Shown: positions 43,525-55,044, counted from the stretch's first letter. The stretch is DNA of 64,000 nucleotides from Heloderma charlesbogerti (GCA_026122225.1 JANEZZ010001401.1:248001-312000); one strand, 5' to 3'. Notes: a model not told the origin generated them from the letters alone. Made by a program: numbers and translations.

Positions 43525-43637
43525 AGTCAGTCTTCCCCAACCTGGTGCCCTTCCAGATGTGTTGGGCTACAACTCCCAGCATCCCTGGAAGTTGTAGTCC
43601 AACACATCTGGAGGGCACCATGTTGGGGAAGTCTGTC
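43525..43637. mobile_element. Palindromic MITE (TCTGGAGGGCACC type)
   Basis: 'cttccccaacctggtgccct' pairs with 'agggcaccatgttggggaag'; 'ccagatgtgttgg' and 'ctacaactccca' also pair with their complements. Near-perfect foldback. Relatives: 17046, 45063, 49278 and 58768. Confidence 0.85.
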
Positions 43638-43704
43638 TTAGGAACTGTCTCCTCCTGTTCCAGCCTGCCTGGAAGTACCCTAAAATCTGGTGGCGATGTC
43701 CTTA

Positions 43705-43985
43705 ATGTCCTGACTGTGGTGGAGGCTCGGCTGATGGGGACAAGAGAAAGAGCCTTCTCAGTGGCTGCACCCAGATTCTCCAATAGGCATTTGTATTACT
43801 GGGCTGATCGTTTACTATCCGACATCTTTGCGTTATCTGCTGAATCTGCCTTTCTTATCACACTGTTATTTTAGGAAACGTTATTTTGCAATTCATTTTA
43901 ATTGTTGTTAACCATCCTGAGTGGTGTGTAAGCACAAGGGTGGGGTATAAATCCTTAAATAATCAAACAAACAAATAAATATTGG
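43705..43985 (+). mobile_element. L2 LINE 3' end
   Basis: 'gatggggacaagagaaagag' and 'ccttctcagtggctgcaccc' (C-terminal coding), then 'accatcctgagtggtgtgta' and the tail 'caaacaaacaaataaat'. Confidence 0.72.
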
Positions 43986-44064
43986 CCTGAGAGGGAGAAT
44001 GAGGAATACAATCTCCTGCTGATAACGTATGCTTCCCCCCTGCATGATCATGAATCTATTACAT

Positions 44065-44145
44065 TAACAGCACAAGCCTATGAATGTTTACTCTGAAGTA
44101 ACTTGTATACTCCCTAGTGCAGTGGGTTTAGGATTGCAACCTAAC
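44065..44145. mobile_element. Foldback MITE (ATGTTTACT type)
   Basis: 'acaagcctatgaatgtttac' with 'gtgggtttaggattgcaacc' as the inverted partner. Diverged. Confidence 0.55.
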
Positions 44146-44322
44146 TATATTTATGACATTTGTAGTAGTGTGACAGAGAGTATAAGCTGGTGACGGGCAT
44201 TGGGAAAGGGAGAACTTCCTCACTGAGGCCATAGTCTAATCCTTGATACTTGGGGTCAAACAAGACATGATAGCAGCAGACTTAGCACCCTTCATCCATG
44301 TTTCCCTTTTCTTGTACAAATT

Positions 44323-44369
<47 letters not shown>

Positions 44370-45062
44370 TTTATATACGATTGTGGAGCCTCCATGTGTT
44401 GTTTGGCCCTTTACTCTAGAGGCCTGTTTCTGGTGACAACTCCCATGCTCCTAAGTGAGTATTCCCAATAAGAATGGCCAAGATGTGAAAATATATAGGC
44501 CTAAAAATCACAGGGTGGTGTAAGTGTTCTGATTTTGAATATCCAGATGCTCCAGTGGAGATCAAAAGAGCACCTGTTACACCAAACCTCCATAGGGCGG
44601 TTCCCTCCTCCCCTCTGTTAGTCACTGTGTCTTTTTAGTCCTATGGCCTCAGAGTTCATTACTGCTGAGTCCTTGAAGCAATGCTGATGACTGCAGTGTG
44701 TATATTATTCAGCAGTTCACTGGCAGTGAGAGCAGCGTCAACATTAGTAGGACAAAGCAACTAAAGGCACGCAAACTGGATTCTTTCTCCTCTTTGGACT
44801 GTCTCCCTGACCAGAGTGGCAGCTCCTGTGAGTAAGCTACAGCACTGATGCTAGTAGTACTACACATGATTGCGGATTGAGTTCCTGGGGAAACTTGCCA
44901 TGCCTTCCAATCTGCACTGTGTTCTGAATTTCCTGGCCTGCTGGACGCCAAAGCCAAGGTCTGTAAATTGACTTGGAAGTGTTAATATCTAAAGCCTGTG
45001 GTTAGTTTAAAAGGCCTAGAACTAGAATCAATATCAGGCACAGTCCACAACATGCTTACCCT
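44146..45062. other. Unassigned sequence with (CT)n(CA)n
   Basis: A (CT)n(CA)n tract lies at 44327-44369. Otherwise no repeat or gene is recognised. Confidence 0.45.
44327..44369. repeat. (CT)n(CA)n compound microsatellite
   Basis: About 15 CT units followed by about six CA units. Confidence 0.92.
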
Positions 45063-45206
45063 AGAGCAGCCATCTCCAAATTGATGCCCTCCAGATGTTT
45101 TGGACTTCAACTCCCATCAGCCCCAGCCAGCATGGCCAATGGTCAGGAGTGCTGGGAGCGGTGATCCAAAACATCTGGGGAGCACCAGATTGGGGAAGGT
45201 TGTTCT
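45063..45206. mobile_element. Palindromic MITE (TCTGGAGGGCACC type)
   Basis: 'gatgccctccagatgttttg' pairs with 'caaaacatctggggagcacc'. The middle also folds ('ccccagccagcatggccaat'). Ends TAGAGCAGCC and GGTTGTTCTA are inverted. Confidence 0.82.
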
Positions 45207-45261
45207 AGAGTGATCCTATTGCAGTTGCCTTGGGTTCCTTAAGACCTCAAGGTCTATTGTA

Positions 45262-45460
45262 AGAGGGGGAAGAAAAAAAAGAAAGAAAATTCTTTTTTGT
45301 CTTCTTTTTTTCTTTTCTTTCCCTTTTTCTTTTCGTCATTGTTGTGTCCTCATAAGAATATTGCATTGCTGGAAAATTGTAGTTATTGATCAGGTTGTTG
45401 GTATTGTTTATTTCATTTATAAAGACAAAATAAATAAAAAGTATTTAGTTAAAAAAAAAA
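45262..45460 (+). mobile_element. Short poly-A retroinsertion with 21-bp target duplication
   Basis: The 21 bases at 45241-45261 are repeated exactly at 45461-45481. Between them is a 199-bp insert with purine- and pyrimidine-rich stretches, an AATAAA-like signal (aaaataaataaaaag) and a terminal A run. This is the signature of L1-type target-primed retroposition: a truncated L1 or a retroposed RNA. CR1, L2 and BovB do not leave such tails. Confidence 0.82.
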
Positions 45461-45471
45461 AAGACCTCAAG

Positions 45472-45640
45472 GTCTATTGTAGTGCAGCAGATGGCACATG
45501 GGGCTTTATCTGTGGAAGACACAAGTTCACATCCCTGCTCAGCCCTGAATGTCATTCACTGGCCTCAGGCAATTCACTCACTCTGTGTCAGCAGGTCATT
45601 GTGAGAATGCTGGGAAATTTTATAATTGATGTACATATTA
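45472..45640 (+). mobile_element. tRNA-derived SINE, old
   Basis: 'gtagtgcagcagatggcaca' (box A position), 'agttcacatccctgctcagc' (box B) and 'cattcactggcctcaggc'. The retroinsertion at 45262 landed at or just inside its 5' end. Confidence 0.55.
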
Positions 45641-45649
45641 ATCAGTTTG

Positions 45650-46014
45650 TGTGTGTATATATGAATTTATAGCCTACATTTTCCACTAAATGGTACTCTA
45701 AGTGACTTACTATTATTAAACTATTAAACTAAAACTACTACTATTATTATTAATAATAATAATAATATAAAATACTTCCACTAAAATATGAACAATTAAA
45801 TATTAACCATTCAAAACATGCATACACATTAAGGAATAGGTTGTGGGCTGCAAGTCTTTTTAATGTCAAATAATATGAATGGACCAGAGGTATCAGCCAG
45901 GCACTCCTAAACCCCAGAGCCACTGGGTGGGAGGGTTAGAATGAGGCAGAATCCACTGCTGTGGTGGGGAAGCTCTGTCTGCCCTAACAGCCCCAGTTCT
46001 TCTGTCAGGCAGTG
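45650..46014. other. AT-rich stretch, possible L2 tail, and unassigned sequence
   Basis: 45660-45800 has 'atttatagcctacattttcc' and (ATT)n/(AAT)n near 45738-45768, resembling an old minus-strand L2 tail. 45840-46014 is unassigned. Confidence 0.35.
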
Positions 46015-46309
46015 GCCCAGTTCACATGTCATGCTGGGAAATTCCTGGGTTGTTTAATTGCAGGAGGAGCAGAGTGCGTGAGCATTTCCAATTTCAATTG
46101 AGAACTCCTGGTCTGTTGTTGGGTTAACTCTGGATTGTTTAACCTATAAATAACCCAGCATTTCCTGGTTCATATGTCACAAAATAACCCAGGAATCCAG
46201 TGTTCCTGGGTTGGTAATTGAAAGTGGAAATGGCTCATGTGCTCCATTCCTCTCGCAATTCCTGGCTTAATCAGCCCAGGAATTGCCAGGTGTGATGTAT
46301 GAACCAGGC
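46015..46309. mobile_element. Long foldback MITE, about 295 bp
   Basis: 'gcccagttcacatgtcatgc' and 'aattcctgggttg' pair with 'cagcccaggaattgcc' and 'tgatgtatgaaccaggc'. An extra internal copy of the end (cctggttcatatgtcac, near 46168) suggests a nested or duplicated unit. No target duplication resolved. Confidence 0.65.
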
Positions 46310-46639
46310 AGGTCAATGTTTCTGCTGGTGGTAGGAGCTAGCTTGGAGCTGGCTTTAAATCCAGTGGATCTAACACTGCTCCTTTCCCCAGGGAGGGGCC
46401 CAGATTGTTCCCCTCAGCTCTGCCAGCCTGGAGATAGCGTGACTAATTTCCCCCACGTTGCATTCAAGGGGAGAAAGTTTTTAAAACAAATAGCTTTCCC
46501 AGGCTAAAAAGCCTGGCAAAACTGCCCTCCCACCAACACTTTCTGCTCTGGCTGGTGTGACCCAGCAAGGCTTCGGTTCAGATGGTAGAGCTGCGGCTTT
46601 GCTCCTCATTGTCCCCACTTAGGATTGCACTGAAAGAGT
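46310..46639. other. Unassigned sequence
   Basis: Nothing recognised. Confidence 0.45.
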
Positions 46640-46770
46640 GTAGTGGCACCATTTCAGTACATGGAAGCTTATGCCATAATAAATGTATTAGTCTTTAAAG
46701 TGTCATTAGACCTTTCGCTGTTTTTGTTTGTTTTTGCAACAGGCTAACATGGTTACCCTTCTGGAAATTG
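46640..46770 (+). repeat. Dispersed repeat C (GCTTATGCCATAATAAA type)
   Basis: 'ggaagcttatgccataataa', 'tgtattagtctttaaagtgt' and 'caggctaacatggttaccct' follow the wording of a repeat I remember as common in reptiles, of uncertain class. A small inverted piece is at 4618-4650. Confidence 0.55.
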
Positions 46771-47554
46771 AGGTGAACTTTTCTGTTTATATTCTGCTTG
46801 CAGGCTTCCCATGGGACTAGTTAGGCTTTTGATCCGATTGAGTGGGACTCTTGTTATGTTATTAATTGTGTGCGTGTGTGTCTATGAGAGGGAGGGAGGG
46901 AGGGAAGAAGATGATGTGATGTGATGTAATTTTTCTGGGGAGGGGTTCTACCTGGTGAGCAGGGCCAGTGTCAAGGGCAGGTATGGCTGGGCACCTGCCG
47001 AGGGCCCATACCCCAGAAGGGGCCCACTGACAATAACCCCCTGGAATTGTTCTTCCTTTTCCCTGTTGCAACCTGCTTGTTCACCTGCCTCTCACTCTGG
47101 CCCAGATAACAGTGGTGGTGAGAAGGAAGGAGGAACAGTAGATGTCACTGCCCGGCACTAACTGGGTCTTTGCCTGGCAAGCAAGCAAGTAGTAGTGATG
47201 ATGAGAAAGAAGAGGAGGAGGAATAGCAACTGGTAACAACAGTGATGAGAAGACCATTGAGGGTGTCTTGCCCAAGGGCCCTCAAAAACCTGGAGCCGGC
47301 ACTACTGGTGAGAAGGGCCCTAAAGTCTGAGTAATTAAAATCAATGTGACTTGCTCCCACATCTTAATTGACAATCCAGAAAGCAGTAAGCCAGCATATT
47401 GGATTTCAGTTGATTAATGCCCTTATTATAAACAGATTTTTCATGGGAGTAAATCGCATTTATTTTGACCAACAAATATTCACCTGAAAATAAAAACAGG
47501 TCTGTCCTAGCTTAAAGTCACCCGGTGATCAACAGGAGGAAAAGGTCTGGGAGT
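46771..47554. other. Unassigned sequence
   Basis: A short (GGGA)n tract lies near 46888-46905. Nothing else is recognised. Confidence 0.45.
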
Positions 47555-47606
47555 GAAGAAGAAGAAGAAGAAGAAGAAGAAGAAGAAGAAGAAGAAGAAG
47601 AAGAAG
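47555..47606. repeat. (GAA)17 microsatellite
   Basis: About 52 bp of uninterrupted GAA: a pure purine strand able to form triplex DNA. Confidence 0.95.
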
Positions 47607-48399
47607 AGACCTAAATCACAACGTTCCAACAGTGCCGAGGATGGTGTGTGGAAGATTCTGTAGCCTTCAGCTTAGTGTTGTTGTTGTTTCTTCATTGTTC
47701 CATTCACCCTGGCCTTGTGTATGATGAATCAGTGAATCCTGGTATGTCATGCTAGGATAACCAGGAAGTAATGAACGGGAACATTTCTGCTTGACAGTCT
47801 ACCAAAACATGCATGCACTGGGTGAAAAGGGCTGATTGAGGAGGAAACCCAGGCACTCAGGGAGGGCAAAGTAAACTTCCTTTAATAAATGACATAAATT
47901 AGTATGATTGGGTTCAGCTGGTAGTCGAGTTTAGATCTTTTTTCCCTGTGAAAGAGGACAAGCACATATGGAAATGGTCTACCTACTGTTTGTCTTGATA
48001 GGCTGGTTGAACAGGGTGATTTCCTGTGGGATGGCTTGTTGTTGACTGTTAGTATATGAGCTAATGTTTCTTATCCACCCATCCTTATTCAGCAAATAAG
48101 TGCTTGGGATGCTACTGTGCCTAGTGCTGCACCAGCCCAGCCTCACAAGCCATGGCATTATGCCTGTATTGCCTTTCATCAGCATTAGTTACAGTGGAAG
48201 CACTTCGACACTCCAGCAGCTATTTATGTATTTATACAGCGGCATTATACGTGGTGTAGGGTGCCAAGGGGTCTCAATTTATATGGCAATAGAACTTAGG
48301 TGCCTTGCTGCACTGCTACAATAGCCGGCCAGAGGTGGGAGCTAGGGAAGGATGAATCTGTCAGTTTTGGTTTCTCATTTTTCCAGGCTTGAAAAATTG
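47607..48399. other. Unassigned sequence
   Basis: No repeat or gene recognised. Confidence 0.45.
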
Positions 48400-48462
48400 C
48401 CACCTTGAGTGCCATTTTTCTTGGTAGAAAGGTGGGGTACAAATCAAATAAATAAATCTTAA
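48400..48462 (+). mobile_element. L2 LINE 3' tail scrap
   Basis: 'gccaccttgagtgccatttt' and 'ggtggggtacaaatcaaata', then 'aataaat', as at 6570-6637. Confidence 0.8.
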
Positions 48463-49277
48463 GTTCAGTTCATCCTGAACTTTGAGGGTTTTTTTTAAGT
48501 TCACATGAACATTCATACATATTTTTTGCACATCTCTCCTAATACGTTATTTTCAAAAATATATTTATTTTTGTGTGCACCTTTCCCTGACGTACAGATT
48601 TTATATGCATTTTTTATTGGTAAACTCCACTGTAAAATTTGAGGAAGTGAGAATTTCAAAGTGTTGGCTTGCATATTTGTTTGAAAGTGTACAACTAGGT
48701 AAGTTCGCAGTAAAATGCGAACCAGATGAATTTCTCCCCCATCCCTAGTGGGAGTTGCTGACTTATTCTTTGTTGCACTTCAACACCACCAGTACAACTG
48801 CTCAGAGGATGTTATTGCATCTTATCAGAGGTCAGATGACACAAAAGGTCTGTAGGATTCCACCTGGTCCCATAATGTTTCTGATTCTGGCCTGGATTTT
48901 CAGATTGAACAATTTATTATCATTCAGGTACAATCTGAGCTGCTCTCAGACAGTCTGTCCTCATTTACCAGGTGATCTGTAGGGCAATCTGCCTATTTGG
49001 CATCCTGCTTTTTCCAGCTCAGCTACTTGCCTGGTACCTATTTGGCTCCAGACTGCCAACCCTGACAACAGAGTGGCATAAGTGAACATAGCAGGTGCCT
49101 CAAAAAACAGTATTATCCAGAGTTTGTCTGAGGGCATACAATAGAGCCAGGACATGGCAGGGAGACGCTGGGGTAGTAAACAATAGAGGGAGAGAGGCAA
49201 GGGAAACAAGAGATGAATGTCAACTTCATTTCCTTCATAGATGAAAACCAGGAAGTCCCCCTTGTAAGCCCTATTGT
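48463..49277. other. Unassigned sequence
   Basis: No repeat or gene recognised. Confidence 0.45.
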
Positions 49278-49384
49278 ATCCTTCCCTAAACTGGTGTCCT
49301 CCAGATGTGTTGGACTACAACTCCCGTAATGATGTGAATTGTAGTCCAACACATCTGGAGGACACCAGGCTGGGGAATGCTGCC
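49278..49384. mobile_element. Palindromic MITE (TCTGGAGG type)
   Basis: 'ctggtgtcctccagatgtgt' pairs with 'acacatctggaggacaccag', and 'tggactacaa' with 'ttgtagtcca'. The loop is about 20 bp. One of the best-preserved foldbacks here. Confidence 0.87.
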
Positions 49385-50762
49385 CTACTGAAATGAATGG
49401 GGGCTGCACAAAAGATCTGTTATGTTACATCTCCCAGTCATTTCATTGGGACTTACACCAGAGGACCTTGGAGGGCTTCTTCACACGGAGCTTTTATCCT
49501 GCTATTGAGATTGGTTACTCACATAAGTTTACAGGTCTTTTACATGACGTTGTCAACGTCCAGGGCATCTCCCGCACTAAATGACCTTTATTTCATTTTT
49601 TTTTTAAGATCAGAGATAATGAGCTATTAAATTACAGCGCTTGAATTCCTCTTGAGTTCCCTCCTGAAAAGAGGAAAACTTACAATAAGAGGATCTAGAC
49701 CACAGCGCCATCTAGCAGCTGCATAATGATACATATCAAAGGCTCAGATAAGGGGAAAAATTAGTCCATTGTGATCCTGCATTTAAAATGGAAGCAGAAA
49801 GCTGGTGTAGAAATGTTCCTAGTGTATAGAACTGCTAGCAACTTGGACAATTGTTTTGCCTTTAGTGCAGCCATTGACAAAAGGCAGGGCATAGTACTTG
49901 GTCACCAGTGCTGAGCAGCAACCAAGAAGGAGGAGAGCCCCACAGCCTTACTATCTGGCAGCGAAAGGTGGCATCAGATGCAAGGGGAGACTGGGTCAGC
50001 ACTGTGCTTGGTGAGTTTCACACACAAACCCCATTTCTCCCCCCACCCTTCCTTTGTAGCCTGTGTTTAACCATGAAATCTAAAGGCTTTCTCTTCCAGC
50101 AAAGCAATCAGCTGAGACAGTCTAAATAATGGGCATATCAAAAAGATGAGTGATGTTTTAATTGGCTCTTTAAAAGACACTTGGCAGTATCCTTCGTTAA
50201 ACTTTATAAGCTCTTTAAAAGTTTAATCCTTTGTGATTGCGATTCCTTCCATGGCAATTATCCTCAGATCTCCCACAGTTTCCCTGGTGATTCCAATCTC
50301 CAGGAATCATCAGACAAATGCAAGAAGGAGGCAGGAGAAATATAAAACAGAAGAAAATTTCCACAATAGAAATGACCCAGTAATAATAATTGTTGGCATT
50401 TGTTCTGCTTTCATTAACAGGTTTAACCTACCAAAAAAGTTATCTCAGGAACAAAATAGTATTCAGACACAGTAAGGACTTCGAGACGTAAAAGCTCCAG
50501 AGATCTCCTTTTGGGAAATCAGTGGGCAGGATTCCTTCTTATCTGAGTGGCAGTAAGGTTACACTGCAAATATGTGTGATCCAATTCACATATTTGGTAT
50601 AAAATTTGTGCTTTTAAAGCTAGTTAAAGTACACACAATAAGATTAGCAGCTCCATCAATGATAATACTGTTGCTAATAATCAAAAGGCATTGATTGTGG
50701 ATGCATTGCAGACTTAATACCAGCCATGCTATAGCTGTACTGGTAATTTGTTGGATATATAA
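49385..50762. other. Unassigned sequence
   Basis: About 1.4 kb without recognised repeats or exons. Confidence 0.4.
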
Positions 50763-53257
50763 TTTGTTGTTCAGTCGTTAATTCGTGTCCGACTCTTCAT
50801 GACCCCATAGACCATAGCACGCCAGGCCTTCCTGTCCTCCACTGTCTCCCGGAATGTGCTCAAGTTCATATTCATTGCATCGGTGATGCTATCTAGCCAT
50901 CTCATCCTCTGCCGTCCCCTTCTCCTTTTGCCTTCAGTCTTTCCCAGCATCAGGGTCTTTTCCAGGGAGTTTTCTCTTCGCGTTAGATGGCCAAAATATT
51001 TGAGCTTCAGCTTCAGTATCTGTCCTTCCAATGAACAGTCAAGGTTGATTTCCTTTAGGATTGACTGATTTGACCTCCTTGCAGTCCAGGGGACTTGTAA
51101 GAGTCTTCTCCAGCACCACAGTTCGAAAGCATCAATTCTTCGGCACTCAGCCTTCCTTATAGTCCAGCTCTCACAGCCATACATTACTACTGGGAAAACC
51201 ATAGCTTTTTATACGAACCTTTATCGGCAAGGTAATGTCTCTGCTTCTTACTATGCTGTCTAGGTTTGCCATAGCTTTCCTCCCAAGGAGCAAGCGTCTT
51301 TTAATTTCATGGCTACAGTCACTGTCTGCGGTGATCTTGGAGCCCAAGAAAATAAAATCTGTCACTGCTGCCATTTCTTCCCCTTCTATATGCCAGGAAG
51401 TGATGGGGCCAGATGCCATGATCTTAGTTTTTTTTAATGTTGAGTTTCAAACCAGCTTCTGCACTCTCCTCTTTCACCCTCAACAAGAGGCTCTTTAGAT
51501 CCTCTTTGCTTTCTGCCATTAGGGTGGTATTGTCTGCGTATCTGAGGTTGTTGATAATTCTCCCAGCAATCTTAATTCCGACCTGTGATTCATCCAACCC
51601 GGCGTTTCTCATGATGTACACTGCACATAAGTTAAATAAGCAGGGCGACAATATAGAATTTGTCGTACTCCTTTCCCAATTTTGAACCAATCGGTTGTTC
51701 CAGGTCCGGTTCTTACAGTTGCTTCTTGACCCTCGTACAGGTTTCTCAGGAGACAGGTAAGGTGGTCTGGTACTCCCGTCTCTTTAAGAATTTGCCACAC
51801 TTTGTTGTGATCCACACAAACAAAGGCTTTAGCATAGTCAATGAAGCAGAAATAGACGTTTTTCTGGAATTCTCTTGCTTTCTCCATGATCCAGCGAATG
51901 TTGATGATTTGATCTCCAGTTCCTCTGCTTCTTCGAATCCCAGCTTGTACTTCCGGTAGTTCTCGGTTCACATGCTGCTGAAGCCTAGCTTGTAGGATTT
52001 TGAGCATCACCTTGCTGGCATGTGAAATGAGCGCAATTGTACGGTAGTTTGTACACTCTTTGGCATTGCCCTTCTTTGGAATTGGAATGTAAACTGACCT
52101 TTTCCAGTCTTGTGGCCACTGTTGAGTGTTCCATATTTGTTGGCATATTGAGTGCAGCGCTTTAACAGCATCATCTTTTAGGATTTTAAATAGCTCAGCT
52201 GGAATAATGTCATCTCCGCCAGCTTTGTTGTTACTAATGCTTCCTAAGGCCCACTTGACTTCACTCTCGAGGATGTCCGGCTCAAGTTCAGTGACCGCAC
52301 TATCATGGCTATCAGGGACATTCAGATCTTTCCTGTATAGTTCTTCTGTGTATTCTTTCCACCTCTTCTTAATCTCATCTGCTTCTGTTAGGTCCCTGCC
52401 TTCTTTGACCTTTATCATGCCTGTCTTTGCACAAAACGTTCCCTTGAGATCTCCGATTTTCTTGAGAAGATCTCTAGTCTTTCCCATTCTATTATTTTCC
52501 TCGAGTTCTTTGCATTGTTCATTTAAGAAGGCCTTCTTGTCTCTCCTTGCTATTCTCTGGAAATCTGCATTCAGTTGGATATATCTTCCCCTTTCTCCCT
52601 TGCTTTTCGCTTCCCTTCTTTCCTCAGCTACTTGTAAAGTCTCATCAGACAGCCACTTTGCTTTCTTGCATTTCTTTTCCTTTGGGATGAATTTAGTTGC
52701 TGCCTCCTGAACAATGTTACGGACCTCCGTCCATAGTTCCTCAGGCACTCTGTCTATCAGGTCTAATCCCTGAAATCTATTCCTCACCTCCACTGTATAT
52801 TCATAAGGGATATGATTTAGGTCATACCTGAACGGTTTAGTGGTTTTCCCTATGTTCTTCAATTTCAGCTGAAATTTTGCAAGAAGCAGCTCATGATCTG
52901 AGCCACAGTCAGCTCCAGGTCTTGTTTTTACTGACTGTAGAGAGCTTCTCCATCTTTGGCTGCAAAGTACATAATCAATCTGATTTCGATATTGACCATC
53001 TGGTGATGTCCATGTGTAGAGTCGCCTCTTGTGTTGTTGGAAAAGAGTGTTTGCTATGATCAGCGTGTTCTCTTGGCAAAACTCTATTAGCCTTTGTCCT
53101 GCTTCATTTTGTACACCAAGGCCATGCTTGCCTGTTATCCCGGTGATTTCTTGATTTTCTACTTTAGCATTCCAATCCCCTATGATGAAAAGGATATCTT
53201 TTTTTGGTGTTAGTTCTAGAAGGTGTTGTAGGTCTTCATAGAACCGATCAACCTCCA
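50763..53257 (-). mobile_element. BovB (RTE) LINE, 5' truncated
   Basis: The 3' end at 50763 shows the BovB tail on the minus strand (cggacacgaattaacgactg, then aacaacaa). The 5' end lies inside the endonuclease domain at about 53257. A second BovB faces it head to head 120 bp away. No target duplication found. BovB is known to have moved horizontally between squamates, ruminants and other hosts. Confidence 0.93.
50771..53257 (-). pseudogene. BovB ORF2 (endonuclease-reverse transcriptase), decayed
   Basis: The long frame (53297-51609) is BovB from about residue 14. Endonuclease motifs: FIIGDWNAKV, RNQIDYVLCSQRW, GADCGSDHELLLAKF. Reverse transcriptase: NYRTIALISHASKVMLKILQ, motif A FIDYAKAF. 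A base change and shift after KGVRQ leads to 51690-51424, where YADD reads YADN, losing the second catalytic Asp. Two more frame changes give 51419-51171 and 51202-50771 (ELWCWRRLLQVPWTARRSNQ to the C terminus). Reverse transcription would be abolished by the Asp loss alone. Confidence 0.94.
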
Positions 53258-53376
53258 TTCCCTTATTGCTAATAGTTATGCAAGTACCAAAGTCCATGAA
53301 CTACAGCAATTTTATTTGGTACTAACAAATACTGTAATATTTGGCTGCACATTTGCCCCCAACCAAAGTTAACACT

Positions 53377-54839
53377 CCCCTTCATGGATCACTGCCTTGT
53401 TGTGGCGAAGCGGCTTGCGTAACTCAGTGAAGCCATAAGCTATGCCGTGCAGGGCCACCCAAGACGGACAGGTCATAGCAATGGCCACAAGACTGGAAAA
53501 GGTCAGTTTACATTCCAATTCCAAAGAAGGGCAACGCCAAAGAGTGTTCAAACTACCGCACAATTGCGCTCATTTCACATGCCAGCAAGGTGATGCTCAA
53601 AATCCTACAAGCTAGGCTTCAGCAGCATGTGAACCGAGAACTACCGGAAGTACAAGCTGGGTTTCGAAGAGGCAGAGGAACTAGAGATCAAATCGCCAAC
53701 ATTCGCTGGATCATGGAGAAAGCAAGAGAATTCCAGAAAAACGTCTATTTCTGCTTCATTGACTACGCTAAAGCCTTTGATTGTGTGGATCACAACAAAG
53801 TGTGGCAAATTCTTAAAGTGATGGGAGTACCAGACCACCTTACCTGTCTCCTGAGAAACCTGTACGAGGGTCAAGAAGCAACAGTAAGAACCGGACATGG
53901 AACAACCGATTGGTTCAAAATTGGGAAAGGAATACGACAAGGCTGCATATTGTCACCCTGCTTATTTAACTTATATGCAGAGTACATCATGAGAAATGCC
54001 GGGTTGGATGAATCAGAGGTCGGAATTAAGATTGCTGGGAGAATTATCAACAACCTCCGATATGCAGACGATACCACCCTAATGGCCGAAAGCGAAGAGG
54101 ATCTAAAGAGCCTCTTGTTGAGGGTGAAAGAGGAGAGTGCAAAAGCTGGTTTGAAACTCAACATTAAAAAAACGAAGATCATGGCATCTGGCCCTATCAG
54201 TTCCTGGCATATAGAAGGGGAAGAAACGGAAGCAGTGACAGATTTTACTTTCTTGGGCTCCAAGATCACCACAGACGGTGACTGTAGCCATGAAATTAAA
54301 AGATGCTTGCTCCTTGGGAGGAAAGCTATGGCAAACCTAGACAGCATAGTAAGAAGCAGAGACATCACCTTGCCAACAAAGGTCCGTCTAATCAAAGCTA
54401 TGGTTTTCCCAGTAGTAATGTATGGCTGTGAGAGCTGGACTATAAGGAAGGCTGAGTGCTGAAGAATTGATGCTTTCGAACTGTGGTGCTGGAGAAGACT
54501 CTTACGAGTCCCCTGGACTGCAAGGAGGTCAAATCAGTCCATCCTAAAGGAAATCAACCCTGAGTGCTCATTGGAAGGACAGATACTGAAGCTGAAGCTC
54601 AAATATTTTGGCCACCTAATGCGAAGAGAAAACTCTCTGGAAAAGACCCTGATGCTGGGAAAGACTGAAGGCAAAAGGAGAAAGGGACGGCAGAGGATGA
54701 GATGGCTAGATAGCATCACCGATGCAATGAATATGAACCTGAGCACACTCCGGGAGAGTGCGCAGGACAGGAAGGCCTGGCGTGCTATGGTCCATGGGGT
54801 CACGAAGAGTCGGACACGACTGAACGACTGAACAACAAC
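53377..54839 (+). mobile_element. BovB (RTE) LINE with internal deletion and 12-bp target duplication
   Basis: AAAGTTAACACT flanks the element exactly (53365-53376 and 54840-54851). The first ~100 bp (catggatcactgccttgttg, gtgcagggccacccaagac) are BovB sequence from upstream of the endonuclease. They join directly, at about 53473-53480, to 'atggccacaagactgg' from mid reverse transcriptase. Roughly 1.9 kb of BovB is missing inside an otherwise complete insertion. Tail: 'gactgaacaacaac'. Confidence 0.93.
53479..54831 (+). pseudogene. BovB reverse transcriptase, one nonsense codon
   Basis: The frame is open from just after a TAG at the deletion junction (53476-53478). It reads KKGNAKECSNYRTIALISHA, motif A FIDYAKAFDCVDHNK, motif B IRQGCILSPCLFNLYAEY and an intact YADD, to a TGA at 54463-54465. 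The family has Arg (CGA) there, so this is a CpG-type C-to-T change. The same frame then continues (RIDAFELWCWRRLLRVPW) to the normal C terminus at 54831. The endonuclease is deleted, so it cannot move itself. Confidence 0.93.
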
Positions 54840-55044
54840 AAAGTTAACACTACTAGTACTGTACCATCAAAATTTAGAATGGCACTACAAAACTGTGGAG
54901 TTTGATCTTTGAATCAGAATTCAGCATCCAAAGAATCAAAGCTTTTGTTTTGTTTTTCCTTTTTAAAAGAAGGAAGCATCTATCCTCTCTGGCTGTAAAA
55001 ATAAGCTTAAAGAAGTGTGTGTGAACACAAAGATCGTTTCCTTA

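Noticed and set aside
51609..53297. A 562-codon frame as a host gene
   Set aside because: Its motifs are BovB endonuclease and reverse transcriptase, and it breaks in motif B.
53473..53480. Splicing as the cause of the BovB internal deletion
   Set aside because: The GT at the junction is retained rather than removed, so the join does not fit a GT-AG intron.
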